From positions 5,951,471-6,015,470 of the forward strand of contig NZ_LT721901.1 of assembly GCF_900157375.1 (NCBI RefSeq): a DNA stretch of 64,000 bases. Direction: 5' to 3'. Both the position numbers and the translations under genes were made by a program. Shown here one piece after another: positions 34,317-42,926 of the stretch. The notes below the pieces were generated by a model. It was not told the origin of the DNA. It saw only the letters and a list, made by a program, of their open reading frames with translations, and made no database searches. Positions within the stretch are counted from its first letter, which is position 1. The number at the start of each line of letters is the position of its first letter. The DNA comes from Mycobacterium rhizamassiliense (GTDB taxonomy: Bacteria; Actinomycetota; Actinomycetes; Mycobacteriales; Mycobacteriaceae).

Positions 34317-35555
34317 GTGACCGCCGCTGTGCACATCACCGACCTGGCGAGCCCGACGTTTTCGCCCGACGCCCAGGCGATCATCGACGGCATGGCCGCG
34401 ATGGCCGACTATTGCCCGCTCACCGCCGACTCCCTGCACGAGCAGGCCGCCGCGCAGACGGGCCTGACCGATTTCGGGGATCAGGGCTACCGCGAGCGCA
34501 TGGATGTGCTGCTGCAGGCCTTCGGCGAACTGCCCAACTTCACCGCGTTTGGCCGCACCTACGCGTTCTCGCTGATGCTGACCTTCCTCAAGGGCAGGCT
34601 GCGGGTGATCGACCACCTCAAGCGCCATCCCGAAATTTTCGACATCGAGGTCAACGCGCCGCTGATCATCGCGGGCCTGCCCCGCACCGGGACCACCCAT
34701 CTGCACAGCCTGCTGGCCGCGGACCCGGCGCTGCGCTCGTTGCCGTATTGGGAAGCGCAGGAACCGATTCCACCACCCGGTGAAGAGGGCACCATCGAGC
34801 CGCGGCGTCAACGCACCGGCGATGCGCTCAACATCTCCAACACGCTGATGCCCTACTTCCAGCTGATGCACGAGATGACGATCGATCACATCCACGAGGA
34901 CATCGGTCTGATGGTGCAGGACTTCGCCAGCGGCTTCTTCACGACGCTCACTCACCTGCCGCGGTGGTCGGATTACTTGCGCGACCACGACCAGACGTCC
35001 GGATATCAGTTCCTGCGCTTGATGCTGCAGGTGCTGCAGCATCAGGACGGCCGCAACCGGCGCTGGGTGCTCAAGAGCCCGCAGCACCTCGAGCAGTTCG
35101 TCCCGTTGCTGAACGTGTTCCCCGATGCGACTTTCATCATCACCCACCGCGACCCGGTCGACGTCTCGGTGTCGATGGCCACGATGATGACCTACACCAT
35201 GCGGATGAGCGTGGACAAGGTCGACGTGCCCACGGTGGCCAACTACTGGATCACCCGCATCGAGGAAATGCTGACGGCGTGCATGCGCGATCACGATCGG
35301 CTCCCGGCCGATCGCACCATCGACGTTCGCTTCGACGAGTTCATGGCCGACGATCTGGCAATGATCCAACGGGTCTGGAACACAGCAGGATACGAGCCAG
35401 ACGAAGAATCGAGAAAGGCCGTCGAGAATTTTCTGGCCGGCCATACGCGCGGACGGCTCGGCACCGTCGACTACCGCCCCGAGGACCTCGGCCTGGACAA
35501 AGACGACCTTCGGCGCCGCTTCGCACCCTACGTCGAGCGCTTCGTAACCCCCTAG
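34317..35555 (+). CDS. PAPS-dependent sulfotransferase
   Basis: 412 residues from the GTG at 34317. TAGGGT (34304-34309) ends 7 nt before this codon, so the mRNA is probably leaderless; an earlier GTG at 34308 overlaps the -10 box. The 5'-phosphosulfate loop is LIIAGLPRTGTTHLHSLLA, the 3'-phosphate site is IITHRDPVDVSVSMATM, and WVLKSPQHLEQF lies between. This is the mycobacterial sulfotransferase family (Sulfotransfer_3) that sulfates lipids, sterols or menaquinone derivatives. Divergence from a DUF1214 gene suggests a shared pathway. Confidence 0.87.
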   Translation: MTAAVHITDLASPTFSPDAQAIIDGMAAMADYCPLTADSLHEQAAAQTGLTDFGDQGYRERMDVLLQAFGELPNFTAFGRTYAFSLMLTFLKGRLRVIDHLKRHPEIFDIEVNAPLIIAGLPRTGTTHLHSLLAADPALRSLPYWEAQEPIPPPGEEGTIEPRRQRTGDALNISNTLMPYFQLMHEMTIDHIHEDIGLMVQDFASGFFTTLTHLPRWSDYLRDHDQTSGYQFLRLMLQVLQHQDGRNRRWVLKSPQHLEQFVPLLNVFPDATFIITHRDPVDVSVSMATMMTYTMRMSVDKVDVPTVANYWITRIEEMLTACMRDHDRLPADRTIDVRFDEFMADDLAMIQRVWNTAGYEPDEESRKAVENFLAGHTRGRLGTVDYRPEDLGLDKDDLRRRFAPYVERFVTP

Positions 35556-35556
35556 G

Positions 35557-36453
35557 TCAGTCGGCGAACGCGCTGGCGTTGGCCGTGATGAAATCCTCCA
35601 CCGTCATCGGCTTCTTTCCGCCGACCCGTTCGACGATGTCGTTGGTACCCGCGAAGATCCCGTTGACGTAGTCGACCGCCACATGGCTGAGGTGCTGCGC
35701 CAAATACGACGGGAAGCCTTGGGATTTCAGCCATTCGATCCAGGTCGGGATGTCGGCGGGCTCGTAACGCACCGGGCGCCCCAGCGCCCGGGAGATGGCG
35801 TCGGCGATCTCGTAGTGGTTCATCTCGACGGGCCCGAAGAGCGGGTAGGTCTGTCCGGCATGCTCCTCCGGACGCTCCAGGATCGCGGCGATGACGCGAC
35901 CCTGGTCTTCGGCCGCGATCGGGGCGTGCCGCCCGTTGCCGAATGGCAGCCGCAGCACACCCTCGTCACGGATCGACTTGGCCCCGAAGATGGTCAACCA
36001 CTCCGCGAAATACGTGGGGCGTAAGTGCGTCACCGCCAGCGGCGACCAATCCAGTACCCGTTCGGCCAGCCAGTGCGTTCGCGCGGCGTCACTGGTGGCT
36101 CCACGCCGGGCCGAGATCTGCGACATGTTGACGACCGAGGTGACGCCGGCCTCGGCGGCGGCCTGCGCGAAAATGGTTGTCGTGTCGAGCAATCCCGGCT
36201 TGATCGGATAGACGAAGTAGGCAGCGTGCGCCCCTTCGGCGGCCGCGCGGACGGCGTCGATGTCGTTGAGATCTCCGGTAACGACCTCAGCGCCGCTATC
36301 ACGCAGCGCCGCGGCGCGGTCGTCGAAACGGTGCACCAACGCCCGTACCTGATGCCCGCGTTCGAGCAGCAGCCGGGCGGCATGGCCGCCGGTCTTGCCG
36401 CCGGCTCCGGTGATCAGTACTGCGGATCGGGTGGATGAGGGCCGGATGGTCAT
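35557..36453 (-). CDS. NmrA-like NAD(P)-binding protein
   Basis: 298 residues from the ATG at 36453. The atypical SDR (NmrA) dinucleotide motif is AVLITGAGGKTGGHAARLL (about 11-29), followed by RALVHRFDDRAAAL and VVTGDLNDIDAVRAAAEGAH. The C-terminal half includes LRPTYFAEWLTIFGAK and PFGNGRHAPIAAEDQGRVIA, as in quinone oxidoreductase 2-like proteins (QorB/YtfG). It may reduce quinones or sense the NADP redox state. It is divergent from an HxlR regulator, as ytfG-type genes often are. Its stop is 1 bp from the sulfotransferase stop. Confidence 0.82.
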   Translation of the reverse strand: MTIRPSSTRSAVLITGAGGKTGGHAARLLLERGHQVRALVHRFDDRAAALRDSGAEVVTGDLNDIDAVRAAAEGAHAAYFVYPIKPGLLDTTTIFAQAAAEAGVTSVVNMSQISARRGATSDAARTHWLAERVLDWSPLAVTHLRPTYFAEWLTIFGAKSIRDEGVLRLPFGNGRHAPIAAEDQGRVIAAILERPEEHAGQTYPLFGPVEMNHYEIADAISRALGRPVRYEPADIPTWIEWLKSQGFPSYLAQHLSHVAVDYVNGIFAGTNDIVERVGGKKPMTVEDFITANASAFAD

Positions 36454-36516
36454 GTGCGTGTCCCTTCTAATGCTTCTCCCGCCAGCGCAATTGCGGCTTC
36501 TCTCCACCATCTATCC

Positions 36517-36533
36517 TGACTAAACTAAAGTCA
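36517..36533. promoter_or_regulatory. Candidate HxlR operator
   Basis: TGACT (36517-36521) and AGTCA (36529-36533) flank AAACTAA in the divergent promoter of the NmrA-like and HxlR genes. A second repeat, AGCCAG/CTGGCT, follows about 1-25 bp later. HxlR dimers often bind such short inverted repeats. Confidence 0.45.
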
Positions 36534-36588
36534 AGCCAGATGGAGAAGCTGGCTGGTCAGAAGTGAAGCCAGCACGTATGCTGACTGC

Positions 36589-37092
36589 GTGGATACACCG
36601 TCGGATGTGATGACTCTCGCCGGTCGGCTCGCCGACCGGGACAGCTTGAGCATCAGCGACTGGTGCCCCATCGAGCACGCACTCAAGCTCATCGGGACGC
36701 ACTCGGCGCTGGTGCTGCTCCGCGAGGCGTTCTGGGGTGCGCGCCGCTTCGAGGATCTCACGCGCCGCGCCGGTGTCACCGAACAGATCGCGGCCAAGCG
36801 CCTCAAGCAGCTGGTCGACGGCGGGATCATGACCAAGCAGCCATATCAGCAGGCCGGGCAGCGCACCCGCTACGAGTACGTGCTCACCGAGCGCGGGCGC
36901 GCGCTTTTCCCGGTGCTGGTTAGCCTGATCGAGTTCGGGCGCGTAATGCAGGGCGGCTCCAAAGGCCTCGAGCTGGTGCATGGCGACGGGTGCGGCGCTG
37001 CCGTGGTGTCGCACGTGCAGTGCGCCGAAGGGCACGTTGTGCCGTTGGCCGAGACGCACGCACGCATCGCCCCCCGCGCGAAGCGGCGCTGA
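36589..37092 (+). CDS. HxlR-type transcriptional regulator
   Basis: 167 residues with a GTG start; TATGCT (36577-36582) lies 6 nt before it, so a leaderless mRNA is likely. The winged helix is CPIEHALKLIGTHSALVLLR, ARRFEDLTRRAGVTEQIAAK and the wing MTKQPYQQAGQRTRYEYVLT. Cys26 (DWCPIEH) is at the position used for electrophile or thiol sensing in HxlR/HypR. It probably regulates the divergent NmrA-like quinone reductase and itself in response to quinone or disulfide stress. Confidence 0.85.
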   Translation: MDTPSDVMTLAGRLADRDSLSISDWCPIEHALKLIGTHSALVLLREAFWGARRFEDLTRRAGVTEQIAAKRLKQLVDGGIMTKQPYQQAGQRTRYEYVLTERGRALFPVLVSLIEFGRVMQGGSKGLELVHGDGCGAAVVSHVQCAEGHVVPLAETHARIAPRAKRR

Positions 37093-37251
37093 GAAATCGT
37101 CGTTAGCGCGTCGCGAGCGCGTGGGTTTGCGTTCATCTGACGGACGTCAATTCCGCGCCTGGCGTGCAGGCGTCGCTGCGAGACTCAAGTCCTGCGCGCC
37201 GCCGGAACATCGGTGCGATACTGCCATCACCTCTAGGGAGTAGGACTCACG

Positions 37252-39774
37252 ATGACCGATCTCGATCAGACGCCCACCGACGGCATGTCCGCCACCGGTT
37301 CCCGACCGTCCGACCTGACTGAGCACTCCCGCACCGGGATGGGCGCCCCCGCCCTGCAGCGCGCGATCACCGATCACCTGCGCTACTCGATCGGCCGTCC
37401 GGCCGCGGCGCTGCGGCCCGAGCACTACTACCGGGCGCTCGCGCTGGCGGTGCGCGACCGCATGCAGGACCGCCGGGTGGCGTCGACCCAGACCTCGCTG
37501 GACCTCGGGCGCAAGGTGACCTGCTACCTGTCGGCCGAATTCCTGATGGGACCGCAGCTGGGCAACAATCTGCTGAACCTCGGCCTGGAGAGCGCCGCGA
37601 AATCCGCGCTGGCCGCGATGGGACAACGCCTCGACGAGGTACTGGCCTGCGAGGAGGAGCCAGGACTCGGCAACGGCGGTCTCGGCCGGCTGGCCGCGTG
37701 CTACCTGGACTCGCTGGCGACTCTGGAGCGCCCGGCCATCGGCTACGGAATCCGCTACGAATTCGGCATTTTCGACCAGGAGATCCACGACGGCTGGCAG
37801 GTCGAGCAGACAGACAACTGGCTGGACCGCGGAAACCCTTGGGAGATAGCCAAACCCGACGTCAACTATCTGGTCAAGTGGGGCGGCTACGTCGAGCGCT
37901 ACCCCGACGACGCCGGCCGCGAGCGCTCCCGGTGGGTGCCCGGCTTGATGCTGAAGGGCACCGCCTTTGACACCCCCATCCAGGGCTACGGCGTCAACAC
38001 CTGCAACGTGCTGACGCTGTGGAGCGCGCGGGCGGTCAAGTCGTTTGCGCTGGACGCCTTCAACACCGGCGACTACTACAAGGCGGTCGAAGACGAGGTG
38101 ACCTCGGAGACGGTCACCAAGGTGCTCTACCCCAATGACGAGCCGGAAGCCGGCAAGCGGCTTCGTCTGCTGCAGCAGCATTTCTTCGTGTCCTGCTCGC
38201 TGCAGCACGTACTGCACATCATGGACGACCTGGCCGACGCGGGTGTGCGGGAGCTGCCCCAGCGATTCGCCCTGCAGCTCAACGACACTCACCCGTCTAT
38301 CGGCGTCGCCGAGCTGATGCGACTGCTGATCGACGAGCGAGGACTGGAGTGGGAGGAGGCGTGGGAGATCACCGTCGCGACATTCGCCTACACCAACCAC
38401 ACCCTGCTTCCGGAAGCGCTCGAGACCTGGCCGCTGGAACTGTTCGGCGACTCGCTGCCGCGACACCTGGAGATCATTTACGAGATCAACCGACGTTTCC
38501 TCAACGAGGTGCGCACCCGATTCCTCGGCGACGCCGACCGCGTCCGCCGGATGTCGTTGATCGGCGAGGACGGTGGCAAGAACGTCCGGATGGCGCACTT
38601 GGCCACGGTCGGCAGCCACGCCATCAACGGCGTCGCCGCGCTGCACTCGGAACTGCTGAAAGAGAGTGTGCTCAAAGACTTCTTCGAAATGTGGCCAGAG
38701 CGGTTCAGCAACAAGACGAACGGCGTGACACCGCGGCGATTCCTGGCCCTGTCCAACCCCGGGCTGCGTGAGTTGCTGGACCGCACCATCGGGGACGGTT
38801 GGTTAACGGACCTCGGTAAGCTGCGTGGTCTGGAGCCGTTCGTCGACGACGCCTCCTTCCGCGAGCAGTGGCGCGATATCAAGCGCAACAACAAAGCGCG
38901 GCTGGCCAACTTCATCAAGGAGACGACCGGCGTCGAGTTGAACCCGCAGTGGATCTTCGACATTCAGGTCAAGCGGATCCACGAGTACAAGCGTCAGCAC
39001 CTCAACGTGCTGCACATCATCGCGCTCTACTACCGGCTCAAGCAGAACCCCGAGCTGTCAATTCCGCCGCGCGCCTTCATCTTCGGCGGTAAGGCAGCGC
39101 CCGGATACTTCCTGGCCAAGCGAATCATCAAGCTGATCAACGCCGTCGGCGAGACGATCAACAATGACCCGGACGTCAACAAGTTCCTGAAGGTCGCGTT
39201 CATACCGAACTTCAACGTGCAAAACGCGCACATGATCTACCCGGCCGCCAACGTATCCGAGCAGATCTCGACCGCCGGCAAGGAAGCCTCGGGTACCGGC
39301 AACATGAAGTTCATGATCAACGGTGCGCTGACTGTCGGCACCCTCGATGGAGCCAACGTCGAGATTCGCGAAGAGGCCGGAGCGGAGAACTTCTTCCTGT
39401 TCGGCCTGACGGTCGACGAGGTCGAGGCACGCAAGGCAAGCGGTTACCGCCCAGCCGATTACATCGACAGCAACGACGAGTTGCGCGCGGTGCTGAATCT
39501 GATTGCGGACGGCACGTTCTCGCACGGCGACACCGAGGTGTTCCGGCCGCTGGTGGACAACCTGCGTTACGACGACCCCTTCCTGGTGTGCGCCGACTAC
39601 GCCTCCTACGTGGAGTGCCAGGGCCGGGTCAGTGCGGCCTGGCTGGACGGGGAGTCGTGGACCAAGATGTCCATCCTGAATACCGCGCGCAGCGGCAAGT
39701 TCTCGTCAGACCGCGCCATCGCGGAGTATTGCGACGACATCTGGAAGGTCTGGCCACTGACGGTCAAGATCTGA
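37252..39774 (+). CDS. glgP: Glycogen/maltodextrin phosphorylase (GT35, MalP/GlgP type)
   Basis: 840 residues, the length of enteric-type phosphorylases and not of the shorter actinobacterial alpha-glucan phosphorylase. Landmarks are CYLSAEFLMGPQLGNNLLNL, EEEPGLGNGGLGRLAACYLD, FALQLNDTHPSIGVAELMR, and the PLP site EASGTGNMKFMINGALTVG with Lys686, then LDGANVEIREEAG. It releases glucose 1-phosphate from alpha-1,4-glucans. A GGGAGTAGG stretch precedes the ATG. No glg or mal gene is adjacent; its neighbours are an HxlR regulator and a HicB-like gene, so it is an isolated paralogue. The symbol follows the family, not a proven orthologue. Confidence 0.9.
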   Translation: MTDLDQTPTDGMSATGSRPSDLTEHSRTGMGAPALQRAITDHLRYSIGRPAAALRPEHYYRALALAVRDRMQDRRVASTQTSLDLGRKVTCYLSAEFLMGPQLGNNLLNLGLESAAKSALAAMGQRLDEVLACEEEPGLGNGGLGRLAACYLDSLATLERPAIGYGIRYEFGIFDQEIHDGWQVEQTDNWLDRGNPWEIAKPDVNYLVKWGGYVERYPDDAGRERSRWVPGLMLKGTAFDTPIQGYGVNTCNVLTLWSARAVKSFALDAFNTGDYYKAVEDEVTSETVTKVLYPNDEPEAGKRLRLLQQHFFVSCSLQHVLHIMDDLADAGVRELPQRFALQLNDTHPSIGVAELMRLLIDERGLEWEEAWEITVATFAYTNHTLLPEALETWPLELFGDSLPRHLEIIYEINRRFLNEVRTRFLGDADRVRRMSLIGEDGGKNVRMAHLATVGSHAINGVAALHSELLKESVLKDFFEMWPERFSNKTNGVTPRRFLALSNPGLRELLDRTIGDGWLTDLGKLRGLEPFVDDASFREQWRDIKRNNKARLANFIKETTGVELNPQWIFDIQVKRIHEYKRQHLNVLHIIALYYRLKQNPELSIPPRAFIFGGKAAPGYFLAKRIIKLINAVGETINNDPDVNKFLKVAFIPNFNVQNAHMIYPAANVSEQISTAGKEASGTGNMKFMINGALTVGTLDGANVEIREEAGAENFFLFGLTVDEVEARKASGYRPADYIDSNDELRAVLNLIADGTFSHGDTEVFRPLVDNLRYDDPFLVCADYASYVECQGRVSAAWLDGESWTKMSILNTARSGKFSSDRAIAEYCDDIWKVWPLTVKI

Positions 39775-39886
39775 GCCGTCAGCCGCGCTTATGTCTACAG
39801 CGAGTTGCTGTCATTGAGGCGTGGATCGCGGCCCTGGCGGCAATCTCGACAACGCAGGGCCATCGCTGGCACCGGCGGGTGCCGCG

Positions 39887-40147
39887 CTAGCGGGTCTCTT
39901 TGGCGACAAAGACGATGATGTAGCCCACCGGGATGCCGGTGTGCGACGCGATGCATTCGCGCGCGACCACGTCGACGGTCGCCCGGCGGCTTGCGCGTGC
40001 GACCGCGGCGATCTCCGGAACCCGGATGGACCACCCGTCGGCGTCACGGGTGATTTCGATGTCGAAGCACTGGCCGACCTTTGGGAAGGTCAGACGCTGA
40101 ACACTGCGGGGCGATTGCGTCCGTCGCAGAGTGGGCTGAAGAGGCAT
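39887..40147 (-). CDS. HicB-like small protein
   Basis: 86 residues from the ATG at 40147; a start at 40204 is possible. The core (VGQCFDIEITRDADGWSIRV, PEIAAVARASRRATVDVVAR, ECIASHTGIPV) resembles the partial RNase H fold of HicB antitoxins (D-x-D-G-W-x-I/V-x-x-PE pattern). No HicA toxin is adjacent and no DNA-binding domain follows, so it is an orphan of this fold. Similar orphans are frequent in mycobacteria. It is convergent with glgP. Confidence 0.6.
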   Translation of the reverse strand: MPLQPTLRRTQSPRSVQRLTFPKVGQCFDIEITRDADGWSIRVPEIAAVARASRRATVDVVARECIASHTGIPVGYIIVFVAKETR

Positions 40148-40219
40148 CCGCATTTCCTGAGTCGACGATGAGCCGCGGGAAAGAATAATGCGAAACGGTG
40201 CCAAATGCCTAATCGAGCG

Positions 40220-41026
40220 TCATTGGTAGCCCGGCAAATCCGGTATGCCGCTGGCCGTCAACCAGCCACCGCCGTCGACCACCAGCACCGCACCGGTGAC
40301 GTAGGACGCCGCATCGCTGGCCAGAAACAGCACCGCGTCGGCGATCTCGGTGGTCGAACCGATGCGCCGCAGCGGGTTCTGGATGGCGCGGTGCTGATTG
40401 TCGCCGGCGATTCGCCTGATGCCCTCGGTGCCCGACATCGCACCGGGGGCAACGACATTCACCCGGACGCCGCCGGGCCCCCACTCGATTGCACACGCGC
40501 GGGTGAACGCGTCGATGCCGGCCTTGGCGGAAACGACGTGCGCCTGCATGGCCATGCCGCGGTACTGGATGGCCGCGGTGATGTTCACTACCGCCCCGCC
40601 GTGATCGCACAGCCACAGCTCGTAGGCCGCCTTCGACACGTTGAACGTTCCCAGTAGGTCGATCTCGACGACGGCCTTGAACCCATTGGGGCTGAGGTCG
40701 CTGACCAGGGCGGGAAAGTTTCCGGCGGCGTTGTTCACGACAACGTCGAGCCGGCCGAACGTTTGCAGCACCTGCTCGACCACCGAGGTCACCTCGTCGA
40801 GGCGGCGGACGTCGCAGACGCCGTAGATGGCCTCGATCCCCTCTTCGCGCAGCCCCGCGACGGCCGCTTCGAGATTGGGCTCCTTGCGGCTGCAGATCGC
40901 CACGCGCGCGCCGTGCGCGCCCAGCACCCGGGCGACCTCCAGGCCCAACCCAGTGGCACCGCCGGTGACTAATGCCACCTTTCCGCCCAGCAGATCGGCC
41001 CGAAACGGGCTTTCTCGAGCGCTCAC
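40220..41026 (-). CDS. 2,4-dienoyl-CoA reductase-type SDR
   Basis: 268 residues. Cofactor motif VALVTGGATGLGLEVAR (17-33), NNAAGNF at 98-104. The usual catalytic Tyr is absent: the segment reads AMQAHVVSAKAGIDAF with Lys168 but Val164 in the Tyr position. This matches the dienoyl-CoA reductase subgroup (QAHxxSAK followed by AIEWGPGGVRVNVVAPG), which uses other residues. It would reduce 2,4-dienoyl-CoA in the oxidation of unsaturated fatty acids. A CCAATA/TATTGG palindrome lies 31 bp upstream. Confidence 0.82.
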   Translation of the reverse strand: MSARESPFRADLLGGKVALVTGGATGLGLEVARVLGAHGARVAICSRKEPNLEAAVAGLREEGIEAIYGVCDVRRLDEVTSVVEQVLQTFGRLDVVVNNAAGNFPALVSDLSPNGFKAVVEIDLLGTFNVSKAAYELWLCDHGGAVVNITAAIQYRGMAMQAHVVSAKAGIDAFTRACAIEWGPGGVRVNVVAPGAMSGTEGIRRIAGDNQHRAIQNPLRRIGSTTEIADAVLFLASDAASYVTGAVLVVDGGGWLTASGIPDLPGYQ

Positions 41027-41056
41027 AATGGCCTCACCGACCCACTAGTACACGGA

Positions 41057-41070
41057 CCAATAAATATTGG
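41057..41070. promoter_or_regulatory. CCAATA-AA-TATTGG palindrome
   Basis: A perfect 6-bp inverted repeat with a 2-bp spacer lies 31 bp before the dienoyl-CoA reductase-like gene. A related half (CAATATTTGG) follows at about 41080, still in the divergent gap to 41148. Candidate operator for a fatty-acid-responsive regulator. Confidence 0.45.
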
Positions 41071-41147
41071 CAAGAAGGTCAATATTTGGGGCCGAATGAA
41101 TACGCCACCGGTCTCCTAAAGACGCGCGGAAAGCCTACGATCTCGCC

Positions 41148-41753
41148 ATGCCAATTCTTGGAAACGCAACAACCGTCGCCGCGCGGGTGAGCAGGTCCAC
41201 GGGCAATGCATTGCGGGTACAGCTCACCACCGGTGACGGAACCGAATTGGGCCGGGCCCAACAAAAGGGCGGTGCCGCCGTACTGCTGGGGTTCAAGAAC
41301 GGCGGCAGGGGCGACTACACGTTGTCCGGCGCCGCCGGGGACGAGCTGCGCATCGCGGTGGCCGGAACGACGACGATCGCCAGGGAAAACACACCCATCG
41401 GCAAGATCGTGCCGGCCGACGGGGCGGTGCGATTCGAAAGCGGCGGCGGCACCGTGATGGCGGCTGTCCGTCCGTACACCGGATCCAAGGCCGACACCGC
41501 CTGGCAGCATCGGATTGTCTCGCCGACCGGCCAGGAACTCGGCGTGCTCACGCTGATGACCGTCCACATCGGCTGGAGCGATATCGAGTCCGAGACCGTG
41601 CAATGGCTGCTCAATCAAAACGTCGGCAACCTGAAAGCGCCGTCGGCCGGAGCGTTACTTCAGCTAGGCGCGCCCGTCGCCCCGGAATTGGGCGACGTAT
41701 TGGCCGCCGCCTGTGTCGACTTCTCGGTGTTGCCCCGCGGGTATATCGGCTAA
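41148..41753 (+). CDS. Hypothetical beta-rich protein
   Basis: 201 residues that I do not assign to a family. The sequence is rich in beta-type repeats (TVAARVSRSTGNALRVQLTT, GDYTLSGAAGDELRIAVAGT, RIVSPTGQELGVLTLMTVH), which recalls a tubby/LURP-one or scramblase-like barrel, but this is only an impression. No signal peptide or membrane helix is clear. It is divergent from the dienoyl-CoA reductase-like gene and ends 7 bp from the convergent VOC gene. The codon pattern is ordinary for the genome. Confidence 0.6.
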   Translation: MPILGNATTVAARVSRSTGNALRVQLTTGDGTELGRAQQKGGAAVLLGFKNGGRGDYTLSGAAGDELRIAVAGTTTIARENTPIGKIVPADGAVRFESGGGTVMAAVRPYTGSKADTAWQHRIVSPTGQELGVLTLMTVHIGWSDIESETVQWLLNQNVGNLKAPSAGALLQLGAPVAPELGDVLAAACVDFSVLPRGYIG

Positions 41754-41760
41754 AGCCCGT

Positions 41761-42114
41761 TCACCGCGACAACGGCTTATAGAAGACCAAGCCGTTGCCC
41801 TTGTTGTCGTAAACGACCGCACGGCGTTCGTGGGCGTCGTCGTACGGGGCCTTCACGATGCCCCCACCGCTGGCCTCGACCGCCTTGGCCGCGGCGTCGA
41901 CATCGGCGGTCTTGATCCCGACGACGACCTGCCCCGGTATCGGGTGATCGACCGCGGTCGCCAGGGCGACGGTGATCGGCCCGCCGTCGAGGGCCGCGAA
42001 GTGCGCGCCGTCGCGAAACTTCAGCGCCATCCCCAACGTCTCGCTGTAAAAGCGGATCGACTCGTCCAAATCGTCGGTCGACAAAATGATCATCTTCGCT
42101 TCGTGATCGCTCAT
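41761..42114 (-). CDS. VOC/glyoxalase-fold protein
   Basis: 117 residues of the vicinal oxygen chelate superfamily: MIILSTDDLDESIRFYSETL in the first module and VVVGIKTADVDAAAKAVEAS, YDNKGNGLVFYKPL in the second. Metal-ligand residues typical of dioxygenases are not all obvious, so it could be a binding protein or isomerase. It follows an SDR gene by 32 bp on the same strand. Confidence 0.8.
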   Translation of the reverse strand: MSDHEAKMIILSTDDLDESIRFYSETLGMALKFRDGAHFAALDGGPITVALATAVDHPIPGQVVVGIKTADVDAAAKAVEASGGGIVKAPYDDAHERRAVVYDNKGNGLVFYKPLSR

Positions 42115-42146
42115 CGGCGCCTCCTGTAGTAGTGGTGGTTATCCGA

Positions 42147-42908
42147 TCACACCTGGTTGAATCCGCCGTCGGCGGTGACGGTCGAGCCGGTGATGAAGCT
42201 GGACAGGTCGCTGGCCAAAAAGACTGCGGCATTGGCGATTTCGACGGGGTCAGCGAAGCGGCCCAGCGGGATGGTGGTGACGCGCTCGGCGCGGAACTCC
42301 TCGATGGAGACGTCGGGGTTGGTCTGAGCCGCCAACGTGTTGCTGCCGGGGGTGGCAGTGGACCCGGCGACGACGACGTTGACGCGGATCTTGCGGTCGG
42401 CCAGTTCGTTGGCCCACGCGCGGGCGAGTGACCGTACGGCGGCCTTGCTGGCGGCGTAGATGCTCATGCCGGCGCGGCCGCGGTCGGCGGTGGTGGACCC
42501 GATCAAGATGACCGAGGCGCCGGCGTTGAGCAGCGATAGCGCTTTCTGCACCGTGTACACCACGCCTTTGACGTTGGTGGTCAGCAACGCGTTGAGGTCG
42601 TCCTCGGTGATCTCCCCTAACGGGGCCACCCGGGTGAAACCGGCGTTGGCCACCACGATGTCGAGGCCGTTGCCGGCAGCGGCGACCTCGGCGTAGAGCC
42701 GATCGAGGTCGGCGGGCTCCCCGACATCACCGCGCACCGCGACGGCGTTCGGGCCGAGTTCGCCCACGGCCGTGTCGAGTTCGGCCTGCCGGCGGCCGGT
42801 GACGAACACCCTCGCGGCGCCTTCGGCGATGAACCGTTGGGCGGTGGCCAGCCCGATCCCGGAGTTGCCGCCGGTGATCACGGCGGTCTTGTTGTCGAGC
42901 AGTCCCAT
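42147..42908 (-). CDS. Classical SDR oxidoreductase
   Basis: 253 residues. TAVITGGNSGIGLATAQRF (8-26) is the cofactor site, with TGRR after beta-2 favouring NADP. NAG is at 88-90 and the catalytic residues are S138, Y151, K155 (SIYAASKAAVRSLAR). The end (SSFITGSTVTADGGFNQV) is typical. Probably the first gene of a unit with the VOC gene. Substrate unknown. It begins 18 bp after the stop of the MceF-like gene. Confidence 0.87.
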   Translation of the reverse strand: MGLLDNKTAVITGGNSGIGLATAQRFIAEGAARVFVTGRRQAELDTAVGELGPNAVAVRGDVGEPADLDRLYAEVAAAGNGLDIVVANAGFTRVAPLGEITEDDLNALLTTNVKGVVYTVQKALSLLNAGASVILIGSTTADRGRAGMSIYAASKAAVRSLARAWANELADRKIRVNVVVAGSTATPGSNTLAAQTNPDVSIEEFRAERVTTIPLGRFADPVEIANAAVFLASDLSSFITGSTVTADGGFNQV

Positions 42909-42926
42909 CGCGATGTCCTGGCGCCG

